Assembly (NCBI RefSeq): GCF_002105155.1
Contig: NW_019029001.1
Coordinates: 1-64,000 of the forward strand
Length of the DNA: 64,000 nt
From: Lobosporangium transversale
Taxonomy: Eukaryota; Mortierellomycota; Mortierellomycetes; Mortierellales; Mortierellaceae
Direction of reading: 5' to 3'
Numbering within the stretch: position 1 is the stretch's first letter; the number at the start of each line of letters is the position of its first letter. Positions 30,342-46,800 of the stretch are shown here, piece after piece. A program made the translations under genes and the position numbers. Under the pieces are notes generated by a model. The model was not told the origin of the DNA and searched no databases. It saw only the letters and a list, made by a program, of their open reading frames with translations.

Positions 30342-33300
30342 TCATCGGCGAGACCAGAGACCAGAAAGTCGGTTCAGCATGCTGTTTCGAGGTCGGTTAG
30401 TAGTACCATTCGGTGTTAAGGTCCCTGCTGAAGCATGCTCCCCAGAAGAAACGATCGAGTCACCAAAGTCATTCACGTCAAGATTCTCTTTGCTGGTTGA
30501 ATTGGACGATGACCACATCCGTGAGAACCTTCCCGAAACCGTCGCACTACCAGAGGAGATCGATCCGATGCTGAGACGAGGTGATGCCTCTTGAAGCGAT
30601 GATGTTGACCCATTCGAATGCTGTTGCTGATGAAACTGATTATCCGAGAGGGTTGTTAGGTTGACTGATGGTCCCATCGTATGATATTGTGAAGTTTTGT
30701 TGTTCATCTTTGGGAAGGGCACGATCTCCTGCATGGTTCGCCGGCGGAAGAGCAAGCCAGGCAGGTCAGAGTCAGAATCATTCCTGTGTTCCATGCTCTT
30801 CCTAGCTTTGTCTGCTGTCCTGTCCAGGTTCACTGCCAATCTTTGAAGATCCAGTGACTGTCGAGCGACTATTGCCTCTTTCACGAACGTTACCGGTGAT
30901 CGCTTTGGCTTGATGTTGTCCTCCAACGCAGGTTGTGAGGCCGACCTTGTCAAATGGGACGACAAAGTCGAGCCATTCCCGTTTCCGCTATCGGAATCAG
31001 TTGCTTTGATAGTAGCGAGAAGACTGTCCTTTTTGCTACCACAGCTTCCGCTGTTTTTGCTTTTGACGTTAACATTGATTGCATCAAGACTACCACGATG
31101 ATCAGAAATGCTGGTGCGGGATGTTCCTGTGGTTTCTGAAGAGCAAGCTGTTCCCTCTGACGCTATCGATGCATCTGATGGTCTCCTAGTCTTTGAATTT
31201 GATCTCATCAAACTCATCAAGTGGTCAAACGACTTGCGGCGGTGAACCGAATTTTCAGTGGGAGGCGACAAGAGGGCCGCAGACCCCATAGATTTTCGTC
31301 GTTTTATTGTTGTTGCTGATGCTATTACAGCTGGTGATGGGGCCACAAGATCATTGTCCTGTTTCTGTTTCGGTTGCTGTTGTTGCCCTCCTATGGTTGG
31401 TGTACTTGCCTTTATCTGAGGGTGCTGCATACTACATGGACTCGTATCGTTAGCAGGGCTGTTTGACATTGCTGCAGAGCCAGTCCCATTGGATGGGACG
31501 CTCAGAGTTGGATCAGATGGATCTCGTGCCAAACTTTTCACAGAGATGCGATCTTCAGATTTTGTAGGCGACATGGAGATATTTCGTGTTGGCTGTGAGA
31601 GTGTAGATCGGATAGACGCACTGTTTCTGATCAAAGGTTCTGTTGATTGAGGAATGCGACCAAGATCACAGGATTGTCGTGGCATTGGGACAGGAACATC
31701 AGCAGGAGATGGAGCTTCGGTAATCGAAGGCAGACTGATGCGCCGTTGACCGGAAGCGCGGTTTGTTTGACCAGAGCGCTGTGCTGAGGTAGGTAATGGC
31801 TGAGAGGTTATTTGTCCTGAACCATTTGATGTTGGTACAGATACAACAGGACGGATTGGAGGCGTAATAATGGCAGCTCCTCGATGGAAATCACTGCTGC
31901 CTCTCCTGTCTGCGAATGGATCCTTAGCCTCACTCTCTGGTGTCAAATCCTGAACACCACGCTGCATAGCTGAATATTGACGGAGCAAACTAGCAACTTC
32001 GGGATGATTTCTTGCCGCTGCTACAGACAATGGTGATGAACCATACTGTTATAGCAAATATAGCATGATTGTTACGTTATAAACAAAAGAAAACAAACAA
32101 ACAAACAAACAAAAAAAAAAAAAAAAAAAAAAAAAAAAGAAAGTTTAGAAAATGAACAAATGCAGAGTGTAATTTTTTTTTTTTTTTTCATCATCTACCT
32201 TGTCAGTCATATCTACGATTGCTCCATGCCTCAACAGGATATCGACGATTGCAAGGCATCCGTTAGCGGCTGCAAAATGTAAAGGAGTTGATCCTGTTGT
32301 ACCAACTGTCTGACTGCCATTCACGAATATGGACAAAGGTTGCATGAGTCAGTAGGGATGGTGGTATCATATACACACATGCATGGTGTATATTATATCT
32401 GTGTTGCACAATTTTTTTTTTTTTTTTGAAAGCGGCATACATACACACTCTTCTCGTTACTGTATTTCCGGGGGAGCCTCCTAGCATTGACATCAGCCCC
32501 TCGTTCAATCAAAAACATCACGACCGCCACATTGGCGTTGCTGCAGCAGGCAGCATGAATGGCGTAGACACCATTGAGCACGGAGTCAATCGGCTGACCG
32601 TTGTCAAGCGCAAACTTGACCAAGCCTAGACGCAATAGCGGAAAAGAAAACAAGGTTGGTGAGTAACCTTGCTAAACCTTTTTTTTTTTTTCTTCATGTA
32701 TCCTTTTGTTCACAATTGACCATTGTTTTGAATGACAAAAGAATAAGGAGAAAAGGGGAATCATAAATCTGTTTATCTGTTCTTTGATAATCTCTCTTAA
32801 ATGTCATCTTCATCTCTATCACCATTCGATATTCGATAACTAGTCCAAAAGAGTCTCTCTCTCTTTTCCCCTTTTTTAAGAATAAACGATAGATAGTGAT
32901 AATAAGGGCTTTAGATCATAGCAACTATCGCTTCAAAGATCCAGAGAAAACATAATAATTTGGGATGAGCAAAAACGGGATTAAAAGCACATCTGCATAG
33001 CTTTGACGTTACTTTTTTATCTTTTGTGAATGATATAATTTTGAATTGGTTTGTCCCATGCTACCCAACCCGAGTTAATGCTTTAGCTTTTTTGGGAGGC
33101 AAAGGCGCAACCTAAACACAAAAAAAAAAAAAAAAAAAAAGTTGAACGGGTACAGAGCACAAGAAGAAAAAACGGCACTCCATGCATGACACCAAATGAA
33201 CTATCTTTCAGTGTTACATTTGTCAACACAAACACATTTTGCAACTGTGAAAAAAAGGCAGACGACAACCAATCCAAAGACAACACACCAAGAACATCAA

Positions 33301-33556
33301 ATTATCACATCCAAACGAACCAAATTACAGAATACAGAAACACAGAAACAATCAAGAGCTGCGAGCCATTTTTGCTACGCTCAATAAGGAGGTTAAAAAA
33401 AAAAAGAGCGGATAAATGATGTGCAGGGGTAAAACAGAGAGTTTACAAAATAATAGACTAGGTGGTTGTCTCTATTCTCTTCGAGGTAAAAAGGGAGCTT
33501 ATCAAGGTTCTTATGATATTCCAGTATTGACTATAACCTGAATATATTGGATATCG

Positions 33557-33589
<33 letters not shown>

Positions 33590-33990
33590 CCTAGATTGCC
33601 TGACGCAGCGCCTGAATGAAGGCCAAGATTCTGAAAGGGTGGAGGTTTCTTTGCAGGAGAGGATGGTTTAGATGAAAGGGAGGAGGTAATAGACGAATTG
33701 ATGACGGTTGTGGGTGAAGCAGCAGTAGCAGTAGTGGTAGTTGTAGTTGTTGCTGGTGTTGTTGCTATTCCTAAAGTGTTTCCAAGGGTTGCTGTTGTTG
33801 AAGTGTTGTTGAGTTGAAGAGATGCAGTGGAGACACTATGGACCGCAGAAGAGGAAGAAGAGGAAGGAGAGAAAGAAGGATGGCTTGTGTTGGAGTGAAG
33901 GGACTCATTGTTGTTGTCTGCAATGGAGGAGGAGGAGTCTGACTGTGAGGAAGAGGACCTCAGCTGCAGCATGGCCCGCAATGCAGACAT
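30342..33990 (-). CDS. Ankyrin-repeat protein with long disordered tail, 797 aa
   Basis: Exons 33990-33591, 32625-32447, 32309-32199 and 32045-30342 (2,394 nt, frame kept). The first ~130 residues are Ser/Thr/Asn-rich. Three or four ankyrin repeats follow, one per exon junction: GNLGLVKFALDNGQ, GVYAIHAACCSNANV, LIERGADVN, STPLHFAAANGCLAIVDILL and SPLSVAAARNHPEVASLL. The remaining ~560 residues are Ser/Pro/Arg-rich and unstructured, with phosphorylation-type contexts, ending RLSGLWSRR. Probably a scaffold or signalling adaptor; no catalytic domain seen. The first intron is 965 nt and starts GTAC followed directly by a T-run. The second intron donor (GTGTAT) is the least certain choice. Confidence 0.82.
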
Positions 33991-34039
33991 TGTCAGATTG
34001 AAGGAAAGAGAAGGAGGAGAAGGAGCTGTTGTTGTGATA

Positions 34040-34074
<35 letters not shown>

Positions 34075-34915
34075 AGAGAGATAAAGAGAGAAAGAGAGAA
34101 AGAGAAAGAGAGAAAAAGCTAGTGAGGCCACGTTGTTTGATAAGGTAAGGCAGGAAAGCAATGCATATTTGACTGCCCATACGCCATGTTTATGATTGTG
34201 ATGCTATGCTTGGTATATACGGGTGTCTTTTTGTTTGCGAATCGTTATGCCAAATGTTCTATTGCTCAAATAAAATCTAGACCAGGGAACACTCGGTTAT
34301 ATCGACCCCCCACTCTATTCCCACCTTCCTTCTTGAGAGCACGTGCAGTGAGCATTTGGATTCATTACGGAGGAGAGAACAGTGGCCAGGTCTTTGATGA
34401 ACATTATTATCCAAATAAGCTCCTTTTCATTCCACTTCAAGAACAAATCAGATTTTTTTTTTTTTTTTTTTTCATTAAGCTCTTAGTCTAGCACTGTTAA
34501 TGTTATATATATATATATATATATATATCATATATAAAGTAATGACAATAGCAATAGCAATTGCAATAACATACATTTATAAATGTAATAATAATACTAG
34601 TAATAATAATAATAATAGTAGTAATAATATATATATTGAGTAAGAACAAAAGAGACTAAACCTAGTAATAACATGAGTTGCCTTTGTCGTTGGTAGTTGA
34701 TGATAATAACTTTGGTTTGTTTTAATGGTATCAAAGAAGAGCGAAGGAGAGATTCCATTAGCTTATGCTTCCAAAGAGAAGGGTCCTGACTGCCTTACTT
34801 TGTCCTCTGACATCTCAACTTCCTGTCCGTTGCAGATCAAAGTCCTTGTTTTGAACAACCGAAACCGCTCGTCATTTGGTCTCTCTCTTTTTTCTTTTTC
34901 TTTTTCTTTTTTTTT

Positions 34916-34947
<32 letters not shown>

Positions 34948-35014
34948 TATATATTATTATTGTTATTATTATTATTATTATTTTTTTTCTTTTTCTTTTA
35001 TTTCTTTTTTCTTT
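33991..35014. other. Spacer between ankyrin gene and ARF6; microsatellites only
   Basis: Contains an A-run after 34041, a purine-rich GA stretch, an (AT) run at about 34504-34530, interrupted (TAA/TAG) repeats at 34585-34632 and long T-rich tracts at 34890-35010 that form the 3' flank of ARF6. No supported gene. Confidence 0.6.
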
Positions 35015-37100
<2,086 letters not shown>

Positions 37101-37216
37101 GTTATATTTATAAAAGTTTTTTAAAAAAAATAAAAAAAAAAAGAGAGAGAGAGAGAGAGAAAGAGAGAGATAAATGGAACAAATGTGTTTCTTTTGGGTC
37201 GAACTTTGAGTCAGGC

Positions 37217-37369
<153 letters not shown>

Positions 37370-37390
37370 AAAAAATAAAAATATAAAAAA

Positions 37391-37445
37391 AAATCAAATC
37401 AAATCAAATCAAATCAAATCAAATCAAATCAAATCAAATCAAATC
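37391..37445. repeat. (AAATC) pentanucleotide array, 11 copies
   Basis: Eleven perfect AAATC units directly after the GA microsatellite, separated from it by an A-rich 24-bp spacer. Not CRISPR: there are no spacers. Confidence 0.97.
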
Positions 37446-37800
37446 AAATGAAAAGAAAGAATGTAATGAACGAATGAAAGAAGGAATGAGTGATTGAATA
37501 AATGAAAAGAGGGAAGAATGAAAAATGATGAGAGTTACGAATAGAAAAATGTAAAAATAAAGCTTTTTTTTCATGCAAGAGAAAGAGCTTGTGGATGATA
37601 TTGCTCAACAATAATAATTTTTATTTTTATAAATACGTATAATTATTTCGCCCTGTCATTTTGGGAGACATGCACATAAAATGGACAGCATGCATTTAGA
37701 GAAAACCCTCCGCATGGCTCGCCCTTTCTTTAATTTCACGCGTCCTTGATCGCCCAATTATCTTTGTTGAATTGTCAATAACAAGAAATAAAGCTCTCTT

Positions 37801-40800
37801 TCAAATGGCAACAAGTCCCTCGCCAGCACCATTCTTGACAAACTTGATCGTCTTGAGCGCTAGATCATCACTTGGCCGAATAGCATAAACTACTTCCTTC
37901 TTATTCCTCTTGGATGTCTCTTGAACATGGCTGCTGCCCTCATGGCTCTCGACACCACTACCGCCACCACCAATATCACCGCCACTCATTTGACTGTGAG
38001 CTGATAGACTGTCTGACGACCCATCCAATCCTCCAACAGACGTGTGGTTCGCCGGACCCGACTCAGTCCCACTAAGAACAGGGGCCGAACCACCAAAATG
38101 GTACATCGAGACTGACGAGTTGGATGCTGAAAGCAATTTGGCTTTGGCTTTCCGCTGCTCAAGCGACGCATGATCTTCCATGAATCTATAAAAATAAAAA
38201 AATAAAAATAAAAAAAAAAACAATAATAATTTCAGTTTAATCTCCATATACCCAAATAATAAACATTTATAAGCAATAAAACATGTCAAACAGCCACTTA
38301 CTTGGACAATTCACACCATCCTCCTCCGATTCGGACCATGACCTTACGACTTCTCAGGATACGGCAGTAGCAAACCTTGGGCTCAATCTCTCCAAACACA
38401 TATCGTCCCACCTGTCCATTGTATTCATCAATACCATTGTTTTCAAGCTTTGACACATTCAACCGATTTTGACCCTGATCTCGGATCACCTTCATAGCTC
38501 GTGGACTACTAATATCTATGCCATCAGTGCCTCCTTCATACCCTCCATTATCAGACAACCCACTCAATACAAGACTCGAAGCCGAGTCAGATCGACTTCT
38601 AGCCATCCCTCCACCAGGTGTATTTGCACCCGTGCTGTTGCCACTTGCAGATAAGTAAGGGCTTTGACTATCCTTCACCCTCTTAACCTTCATCAAGAAT
38701 CCGCTCGCATTTACCACACGTGCCACTTCAACATCCAATGCATTGTCCAGGTCAGGTTTGTAAACCATCCGTTGCTTACTTGTAGTTGATGAATTTGGCA
38801 CATCTAAATTGCCACCGTTGCTATTATTGTTCTGAGCAAGCGAGGGAACCAAAGCCATCGCTTCGTCATTTTTGTGGACGACAGAAGGGCGTCTCTTGGT
38901 TTCTTGTGAGAACGTAGCCGACATGCCATGGAGGCTGGACAGACTTGGAGAGACGCCAATATTTGTGTATTTCTTGGGCGTGCTCACGTCTGTTTGGCTG
39001 GCTGTGGCTCGACCCGGTGCTGTACCCGAACGCATTCGACCGCTTGTTGTTGATCGTGATGTACTAGACCTACTTCCACCGCTAGCTGTTGAGGGAGGTA
39101 CAGGTGGCCCACGCGACACGATGTTACCGGTCGAGAAACGCTTTTTTTCAGATGATTGTTGACCAGATGAAGAAGGTTCCAGAGGCGTACCTAAATTGGT
39201 CTTGGCACGATTGCTGGATGAGATAGTGGGCTGCATCACGCTGGGTCGAGACGACAACGACAGCTGGCCATCGAGGGGATGGACTCCTGATCCTTGGTTC
39301 AACTCATTACTGGCAGTACTACTACCAGACCGACCTACCCGAATACGGTCCAGCTCCTCCTTCTTGGCCAAAGCAGACTTCTTAAGCCTTTGCCAGTGCT
39401 CAGTCGTTATACCATAGTTCTCGTCCAGACGCCAATCATTTAGATGGTCGGCCATGTTTGAAACCGCGTCCAAACGCTGTTCAATATCTTGTGTGAATCT
39501 GTCCAACTCCTTCATCAGACCACAGTAATTGGCTTCCCATTGCTGAGCATCCTCCTCACTCAAGGATGAGAGCGAAAAGGATCGACGCTTCGCTGCCCGT
39601 GAAGCACGTCGTTCTCTTGATATGGCGGTAGCCCTAGAAACAGTCGTTGCAGGTGACATCCGAGGACTAGCGATCGGTGATTTGGCATTATGTATAGATG
39701 CAACGGATACAGACGATGATGATGTCGAAGGTAAGCTATACAGCGATACGCTAGTAGGCATACCACATGTAGTGGACAGCGTCAAGAGGCCATCAGCAGT
39801 TGAAAGAGCCTTGGCCATCTCATCACAGAGCATGCTGGCCTCATGGATCAGACCCATAGCGTCTCGTACTCGATCGGTCTCCTCAACCTCTTTACGTTGA
39901 TGGTTACAAGACTCTACCAGTCGACTCATCGACTCTGCTATGAGCCCACGCTGCATGGCCACACCGACCATTCTTTCATGGTGTCGCATTTGGCTACGAG
40001 TGCTAATGCCTTGGTCTGAAGTATTACCATTTTCAAGACAGGCTTGCTCTTGCTCATTCTGCTCGTTTGCAGCCAAGAGCATTGCATCAAACCGTTCAAC
40101 TTTGGCCCGGAGAACATCACGAATATATGCTTCAATCATTTCTAGACGGACTTGACCATCCTTGGACTTTATCAAAGTACCATCAGATCCCATTGCCAAA
40201 GACAGAGCTGAATGTGACGAAGGCACATAGTCAAACATTTCTTGAACTTCACGCGAGACCCTAGTAATATCCTCCAGAATCTCCTTTCCAAACCGGCTCA
40301 GTGCTTTAGCCTTGACAACTGGGATGGTGCCATTATCTGCTGAGGACCCCCGACGACCATGCTCTCCTAAATCTGTACCGTTCAAATCTGAGACCTCACT
40401 AGCATTTCCATCCTCAGAATTCATCTCGTCTAGAGCAGCTGTTTTGGCCAAGAATTCTTGCTTGAGTAGCTCCCAGTCTTCACGAGTACGCTTCGTGCGC
40501 TCTTGTACTGTTTGACGCAGAATTACACGCATCGAGATAGGTGGAGTTCCTTCTTCCTGAGTAGTTCCCGCAACCTGATCAGTGAGGTCCAAGGCACTCG
40601 TGTCGGGATGATGCAGAAGCATAAAGTCGCTTGAGAGATCATCATAGTGCTGGACAGTTCCACCAAACGCATTCATTTTCTTTTCTAAAGACTCCAAATG
40701 GTGGGTCTTCCAGTCCTTGGTCTGTTGACGCTTCGCTTTGTCACCCAAGTCTTCATTTCTGCTAGACAGGAACGGATCCAGCTGTGCCATGGATTCACGA

Positions 40801-43800
40801 CAGGCTGTGATCCACTGTCGAATATCCTCTGTAGCTTTGCAATGAGTATAGAATTTGGCGGCAAGCAAAGTCTCGAAACAATCCTCCTCAATATACACCT
40901 CTAGCTTTTTTAGAGAATCACGAATACGTTCCATTGATCCTTGAACTCCGGTCCGGATCGAAGAAATATTGCCATCAGCGTCAGCTGGCTCCGGCACCGT
41001 AAGCATATCGAGATCAAAGGCCATCTGTTCAAGAGCCGGATATTCTACCTCTTGAAGAACTGAAAACTGGTATTTGCCATCCATACATACTTCATTCGCA
41101 GCCACAACTACAGCTTCTAGTGCTCTACTGTTGAGCGCAAAACAACTTGATCGCTCCAAGCTTCCTAGTCTAGCCTTGACAGCATCAATCTGTTGAGCAA
41201 TGGCAGTCTCAACACGGACGAGATCAGCATGGAACTTGGCATGGAGCGCAATTTCTTTGGCGGTCTCGTGGATTATCTCCATCTGAGCCTTAGCAGACTT
41301 AATACGATTTGGAATCTTGCTAAAATACTCTTCAAAGTAAACTCTATTAGCATTAAGGATGGCTTGATGATCAGCTTGAATATTTGAACCAAGCCCCATC
41401 GCATTGACCTCATCAGCACGAATTAAAAGATCACGAGCCTGATCTTCTACATCCTTAATACACTGCTGAAGTGCTTCTTCTTCAGGCTGGAAAGCGTCCC
41501 AGTGCATCCACCGCAGAGCTTCGACGCGCCTATCGAGGCGCCCAAGCCCTTCTTTCTCGAAGCGAACAAGGTTATTATATAGGGCTAACCAGTGGTTCAT
41601 ATGGTTTAAGATCGTAGTATAGCCATTAGAATCAGCCTTGAGGGATGACCAAGCGGAATCGATGGCTTCAGCATGCCGCTTATGATCGGCTACATACTCT
41701 TCGCTGCTAAAGAGAGTGTCTAGTGTGTCCTTAAGTTCGTGATAAACTGATTCTTGGTTCGAAAGCTCCTTGCCAATACGCTCTGTCTCCGTTTCCAAGG
41801 TCTTGACCGCATTATCTAGAGTACCCTCATTCTTGGCAATGTAACCATAGGAATCCCAGAGCTGAGTCAGTCCTTTGATTTGATTATCGGACCACGTCAA
41901 AAACTTGTGCTTGGATGCTTCAAATTCTTCGACAGCAATAGCCCGCAGGACACGTAACCTCTCCGACTCCTTTTCATGAGCAATCTCTTTTTCAAGCTTG
42001 ATGCGTTCTATTACAGTTTCCATATGACCCGAAATCATGGATAATTGCTCTTCGAAATAGGCTTTGTTAGCATTCAGGACCTTATGGAGTTTCGCCTGTA
42101 TGTCTACACCAAATTTGATGGCGTTGGCTTCATCAGCACGAGCCATGATCTCGTGAGCCTGCTTTTCAAGGTCCATGATACGCTGACGGACTGCTTCTTC
42201 TTCTGTAAGGAAAGCATTCCAATCCATTGATGGCAATGCTTCAACGCGCTGTTCAAGGTGACTAAGCTCTTTCTTAAAGCGGTAAAGGGCATTATGAAGC
42301 GCCAACCAATGGTACATATGGTTTAAGATCGTAGTATAGCCATTAGAATCAGCCTTGAGGGATGACCAAGCGGAATCGATGGCTTCAGCATGCCGCTTAT
42401 GATCGGCTACATACTCTTCGCTGCTAAAGAGAGTGTCTAGTGTGTCCTTAAGTTCGTGATAAACTGATTCTTGGTTCGAAAGCTCCTTGCCAATACGCTC
42501 TGTCTCCGTTTCCAAGGTCTTGACCGCATTATCTAGAGTACCCTCATTCTTGGCAATGTAACCATAGGAATCCCAGAGCTGAGTCAGTCCTTTGATTTGA
42601 TTATCGGACCACGTCAAAAACTTGTGCTTGGATGCTTCAAATTCTTCGACAGCAATAGCCCGCAGGACACGTAACCTCTCCGACTCCTTTTCATGAGCAA
42701 TCTCTTTTTCAAGCTTGATGCGTTCTATTACAGTTTCCATATGACCCGAAATCATGGATAATTGCTCTTCGAAATAGGCTTTGTTAGCATTCAGGACCTT
42801 ATGGAGTTTCGCCTGTATGTCTACACCAAATTTGATGGCGTTGGCTTCATCAGCACGAGCCATGATCTCGTGAGCCTGCTTTTCAAGGTCCATGATACGC
42901 TGACGGACTGCTTCTTCTTCTGTAAGGAAAGCATTCCAATCCATTGATGGCAATGCTTCAACGCGCTGTTCAAGGTGACTAAGCTCTTTCTTAAAGCGGT
43001 AAAGGGCATTATGAAGCGCCAACCAATGGTACATATGGTTTAAGATCGTAGTATAGCCATTAGAATCAGCCTTGAGGGATGACCAAGCGGAATCGATGGC
43101 TTCAGCATGCCGCTTATGATCGGCTACATACTCTTCGCTGCTAAAGAGAGTGTCTAGTGTGTCCTTAAGTTCGTGATAAACTGATTCTTGGTTCGAAAGC
43201 TCCTTGCCAATACGCTCTGTCTCCGTTTCCAAGGTCTTGACCGCATTATCTAGAGTACCCTCATTCTTGGCAATGTAACCATAGGAATCCCAGAGCTGAG
43301 TCAGTCCTTTGATTTGATTGTCGGACCATGTCAAAAACTCAACCTTCAAGGAATCAAACTTTCCTATTGCTATAGCTCGCAGGGCACGTAGGCGTTCCTC
43401 TTCGTCAAGCCGCATACGTTCTTCCAGAGCAGCCTCAAGGGTTTTTGATTGCTGTTCCAATGAAACGAGCATGGCTTCTGCCTTAGCATCAAATTCATAA
43501 AACTTTGAGGAGATGTCACGATCAAGCTGTTCAATCGTGGATCGATTTTGTTTAACGTTTTCTTGAAGTCCATAGAGGGACGATTCGCTACTGAATGTCG
43601 CATTATCGGCTACCAAAGGCTCAGATAGGGACAGGACTCTGTCATAGTGTACTTTCAGTTCAGACTCTTGCTTGTCAGCAGTATGGGATTCCAGGAATTG
43701 AACCTGCATATCCTTCTTGTGCTCCGTCTTTTCGTGGACTCCTTGATACAGCTTCTCCAATCTGATATTGCGTTCTCTAAGCTCTTCTTGGGAAAAACGT

Positions 43801-46800
43801 GAACACAGTTCTTCAGCCGTGAATAGGAGATGGTCCACATTCTTCTCCTCTACCAAAGAACCTGTTGTTGATGTTGTTGGTTTCCCTTCTTCAGAGGAAT
43901 CAACGTCCCTCTCGTCGCCTGAAAAAACTCTTGCTACTAATATCGTAGCCTCATTTACCCATTCCACCAAGCTCGAGGCGTCCTCCAGGTACTGGGTTTT
44001 AACATGGATGGCCTCATTCTGACTCTGTTGGATTGCCTCCAGCTTTTGTTGTTTCCTCATGACCTCTCTGTCGTGTAAAACCTGGTTGAGGGTTTGATTA
44101 AAGTTTTCGAGGCGGGTCCGACAGACTTGGATGTGTCGACGCACCTGGGAGTTAATATCTTCGAATCTCATCCTTGATTCATCGCTAGAGGCATCTACTG
44201 GATAGCAGAGTGTAGCAACGCCTGCTTCAAATTCCGCACCTAATGCACGAATCTTTGCTTCAAGTTTTTGCATACCTGAAGCAAAAAAAAAAAAAAAAAA
44301 AAAAAAAAAGAATAGAATAGAATAGAATGATTAGAGCAAATATAACAACTACAGGTGCCCTTTTACAACAATTTTGTGATCCACTTACCCTTGTCACCAT
44401 CAATAGTAATTTCGTTGATATTAGTTACGGCCATGGCAGCAAGATCTGCTTTTAATTGAGAAAGATCATTCATACGGGCATTCAAACGCTCGAGGACTCT
44501 GCGTTGTTTTACCACCTCGGCACTATACATGATTTTGGACCATAGCTCTTGGTATTTTTTACCAAGACTAGCCTGTTGATTTTCAAACACGCCAGGAACG
44601 GTTCCTCTGTCAAGATACACCAAGGATCCGCAAAAATCTGTCCAAGTCTTTTCCACGCTGGGCTTAATTTGATCCTCAAACTCCTTCAACTGTCCTTCAA
44701 ACCCCAAAACTTTGGCATCCAGGCGACGAAGTAATTCCTCAATAACCGCAGACTCTGTAGACCCATCCATGATACTGCTGCCATCTACGCCCGTATTAGC
44801 TCTGTCATCCTTCCATTGCGCTTGATCTTCTACAAAATTTGCAACAGCGATGTCAAACGTTCGGCACCAATCCTGCGCATCCTTCAGCTCCTGCTCCCAA
44901 GCTGTTTGTTTTTGAAGGCATTTAAGCTCATCAGACTTGTGACGTATGTCTGATCTGAGGGACTGGATTCTGCTCTCAATCAACTCTATGGCATTTTTAA
45001 GCTCAACTTGCAACTGCCTTGAGTGAGCTGTAGCAGACAGAAGCGTTTGGTTGATAGTATCCTTGGAAACTTGAAAATCCTGCTCTTTATCCCGAACAAG
45101 AGCTAAAACCTGCTCTAACTCGGTCTTCAATGCGTTCAACTCTTTGAGCTGTGCCTCCAAGTCTGCAAAGCCTCCTTTGTCATTATGATTGTTGGATGAA
45201 TCGACGGAAGAAGAGAGGATGTGAAAGCCATCGTTTGCATTCATACCCTCATTGGGCCAAGACTTGAACACCATTTGCATACGTTCATTCACTCGCTGTA
45301 TCTTCTCATTTGCAGGGTCTAGCCATTGCTTATGGCCTTCCAGACCCTTAATGTAGGCGCGCAAGCGATCCTGGTAACGAAGAAGGCTCTTGTAATCAAC
45401 CAAAAGGGGCTCCAATGAGTCCTTTAGGCTCTCCGTGTTGGTAAGGCGGTTCCTCAACGAGACCTCCAAATCAATCTTGTATGCCTTTAGGGCTAGCGAC
45501 ACTGTTGAAGGAGTCTTATCTGATGGTCGTGGGCTGGTGGAAAATATGCATTTGAGATCCTCAGTAAGCTTTTCAAAATCCGCACATGCTTTCATGGCTC
45601 GCACAATCGCCTCAGTCGTGGCTTCTCGCTCAGCTCTGAGCTCGTTGGCGATGGCGCTCAGCCTAAAGTCAAGCTCATCATGTTTCTCGAGGTATGAGGC
45701 GACTTGAAGAGCATGCTCTGCAAACTGACCAGCATGCTCCAGATGGAGAGTGAGACGGTCGTATTGAGCCTTGAATGCTATCAGCTCGTCTTCCAGATAT
45801 TTGGGCATAACCCTCTTTGGCATGGATATAGCAACTGATTCTTTCAGTAAGGTAAACGCATTAACAGCTTCGTGAAACCGTGCTTCCTTCTCCTTAGAAG
45901 CAAGAGAAACAAGGCACTGGATTTGCTCCTGCAGCCGTCCTGCAGCCGTATGGTCAAGGCCTTTTTTTTTTTTTTTTTTTTTTTGAAATCAGATGAGGTA
46001 TTAGAATATTAGTGTGAATAATTTGTATATTATAGAATCCTTTTGATATTTCGCTTCGTACCTGCAGTGTCTCCGCTGCGCTCGCACGGCTTCAGAATCG
46101 CGGTGTACTCACAAATGGCGTCTATTGATGGTAACAATAGACCATAGTAGAATAATTAATAGTTAGGCGATTATGCTACTTTTTTTTTTTTTCTTTTTTT
46201 TTTTTTAATACTTACTTAAACAGGAATCCTTCAGTGCATCAACTTCTGCTGTGGACTCCGTGAAGTGTTGCGCCCAGAGCTGACGCTTTCGCAAAGTATC
46301 AAGTAGGCTTTTGTCATCAGCGTTCATTGCATAAATGTCGTTTAGATGCTCCGTCAAATTCTTAGGTATAACTTCTGCTTTCCGAGACCGCCTTGCACGG
46401 TTTACATCCAACTTTTCAAGTCCACCAGCGGACTCAACTGCCTTCTTAAGAACTCCTTGCAGATCTATCAATTCTGGCAGGCGTGTGGTCTCAAATTCTT
46501 TGAGTCTAGACAAGGTCTCTTCGTTTGCCACCTCGGCACTATGGATATAATCCTCCGTTTTTCTCCAAATAGCTTCATCAGGCGAAAGAGAATCTAGAGC
46601 AAAGATATCCCGAACAATAACTTCTCTCTCCTGGTCATTGAGATATCCTTGCAAAGAGTCAGTACAGTTATAAAATGCTTCCCAGGCGAGATCCCATTGT
46701 TGCTTCAATTCAAGTCGACTCTGAAGGCGCTCTTGTGTCTGCTGAATTGATATCTGAAGCGATGCAATGTCCTCAAGGAGCTTTGAACAGGATGGATCCT

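Noticed and set aside
33083-33286. 67-aa hydrophobic minus-strand ORF
   Set aside because: It lies within the 965-nt first intron of the ankyrin gene and is driven by a T-run.
37391-37445. Regularly spaced repeats resembling CRISPR
   Set aside because: Contiguous pentanucleotide array without spacers in a eukaryotic promoter region.
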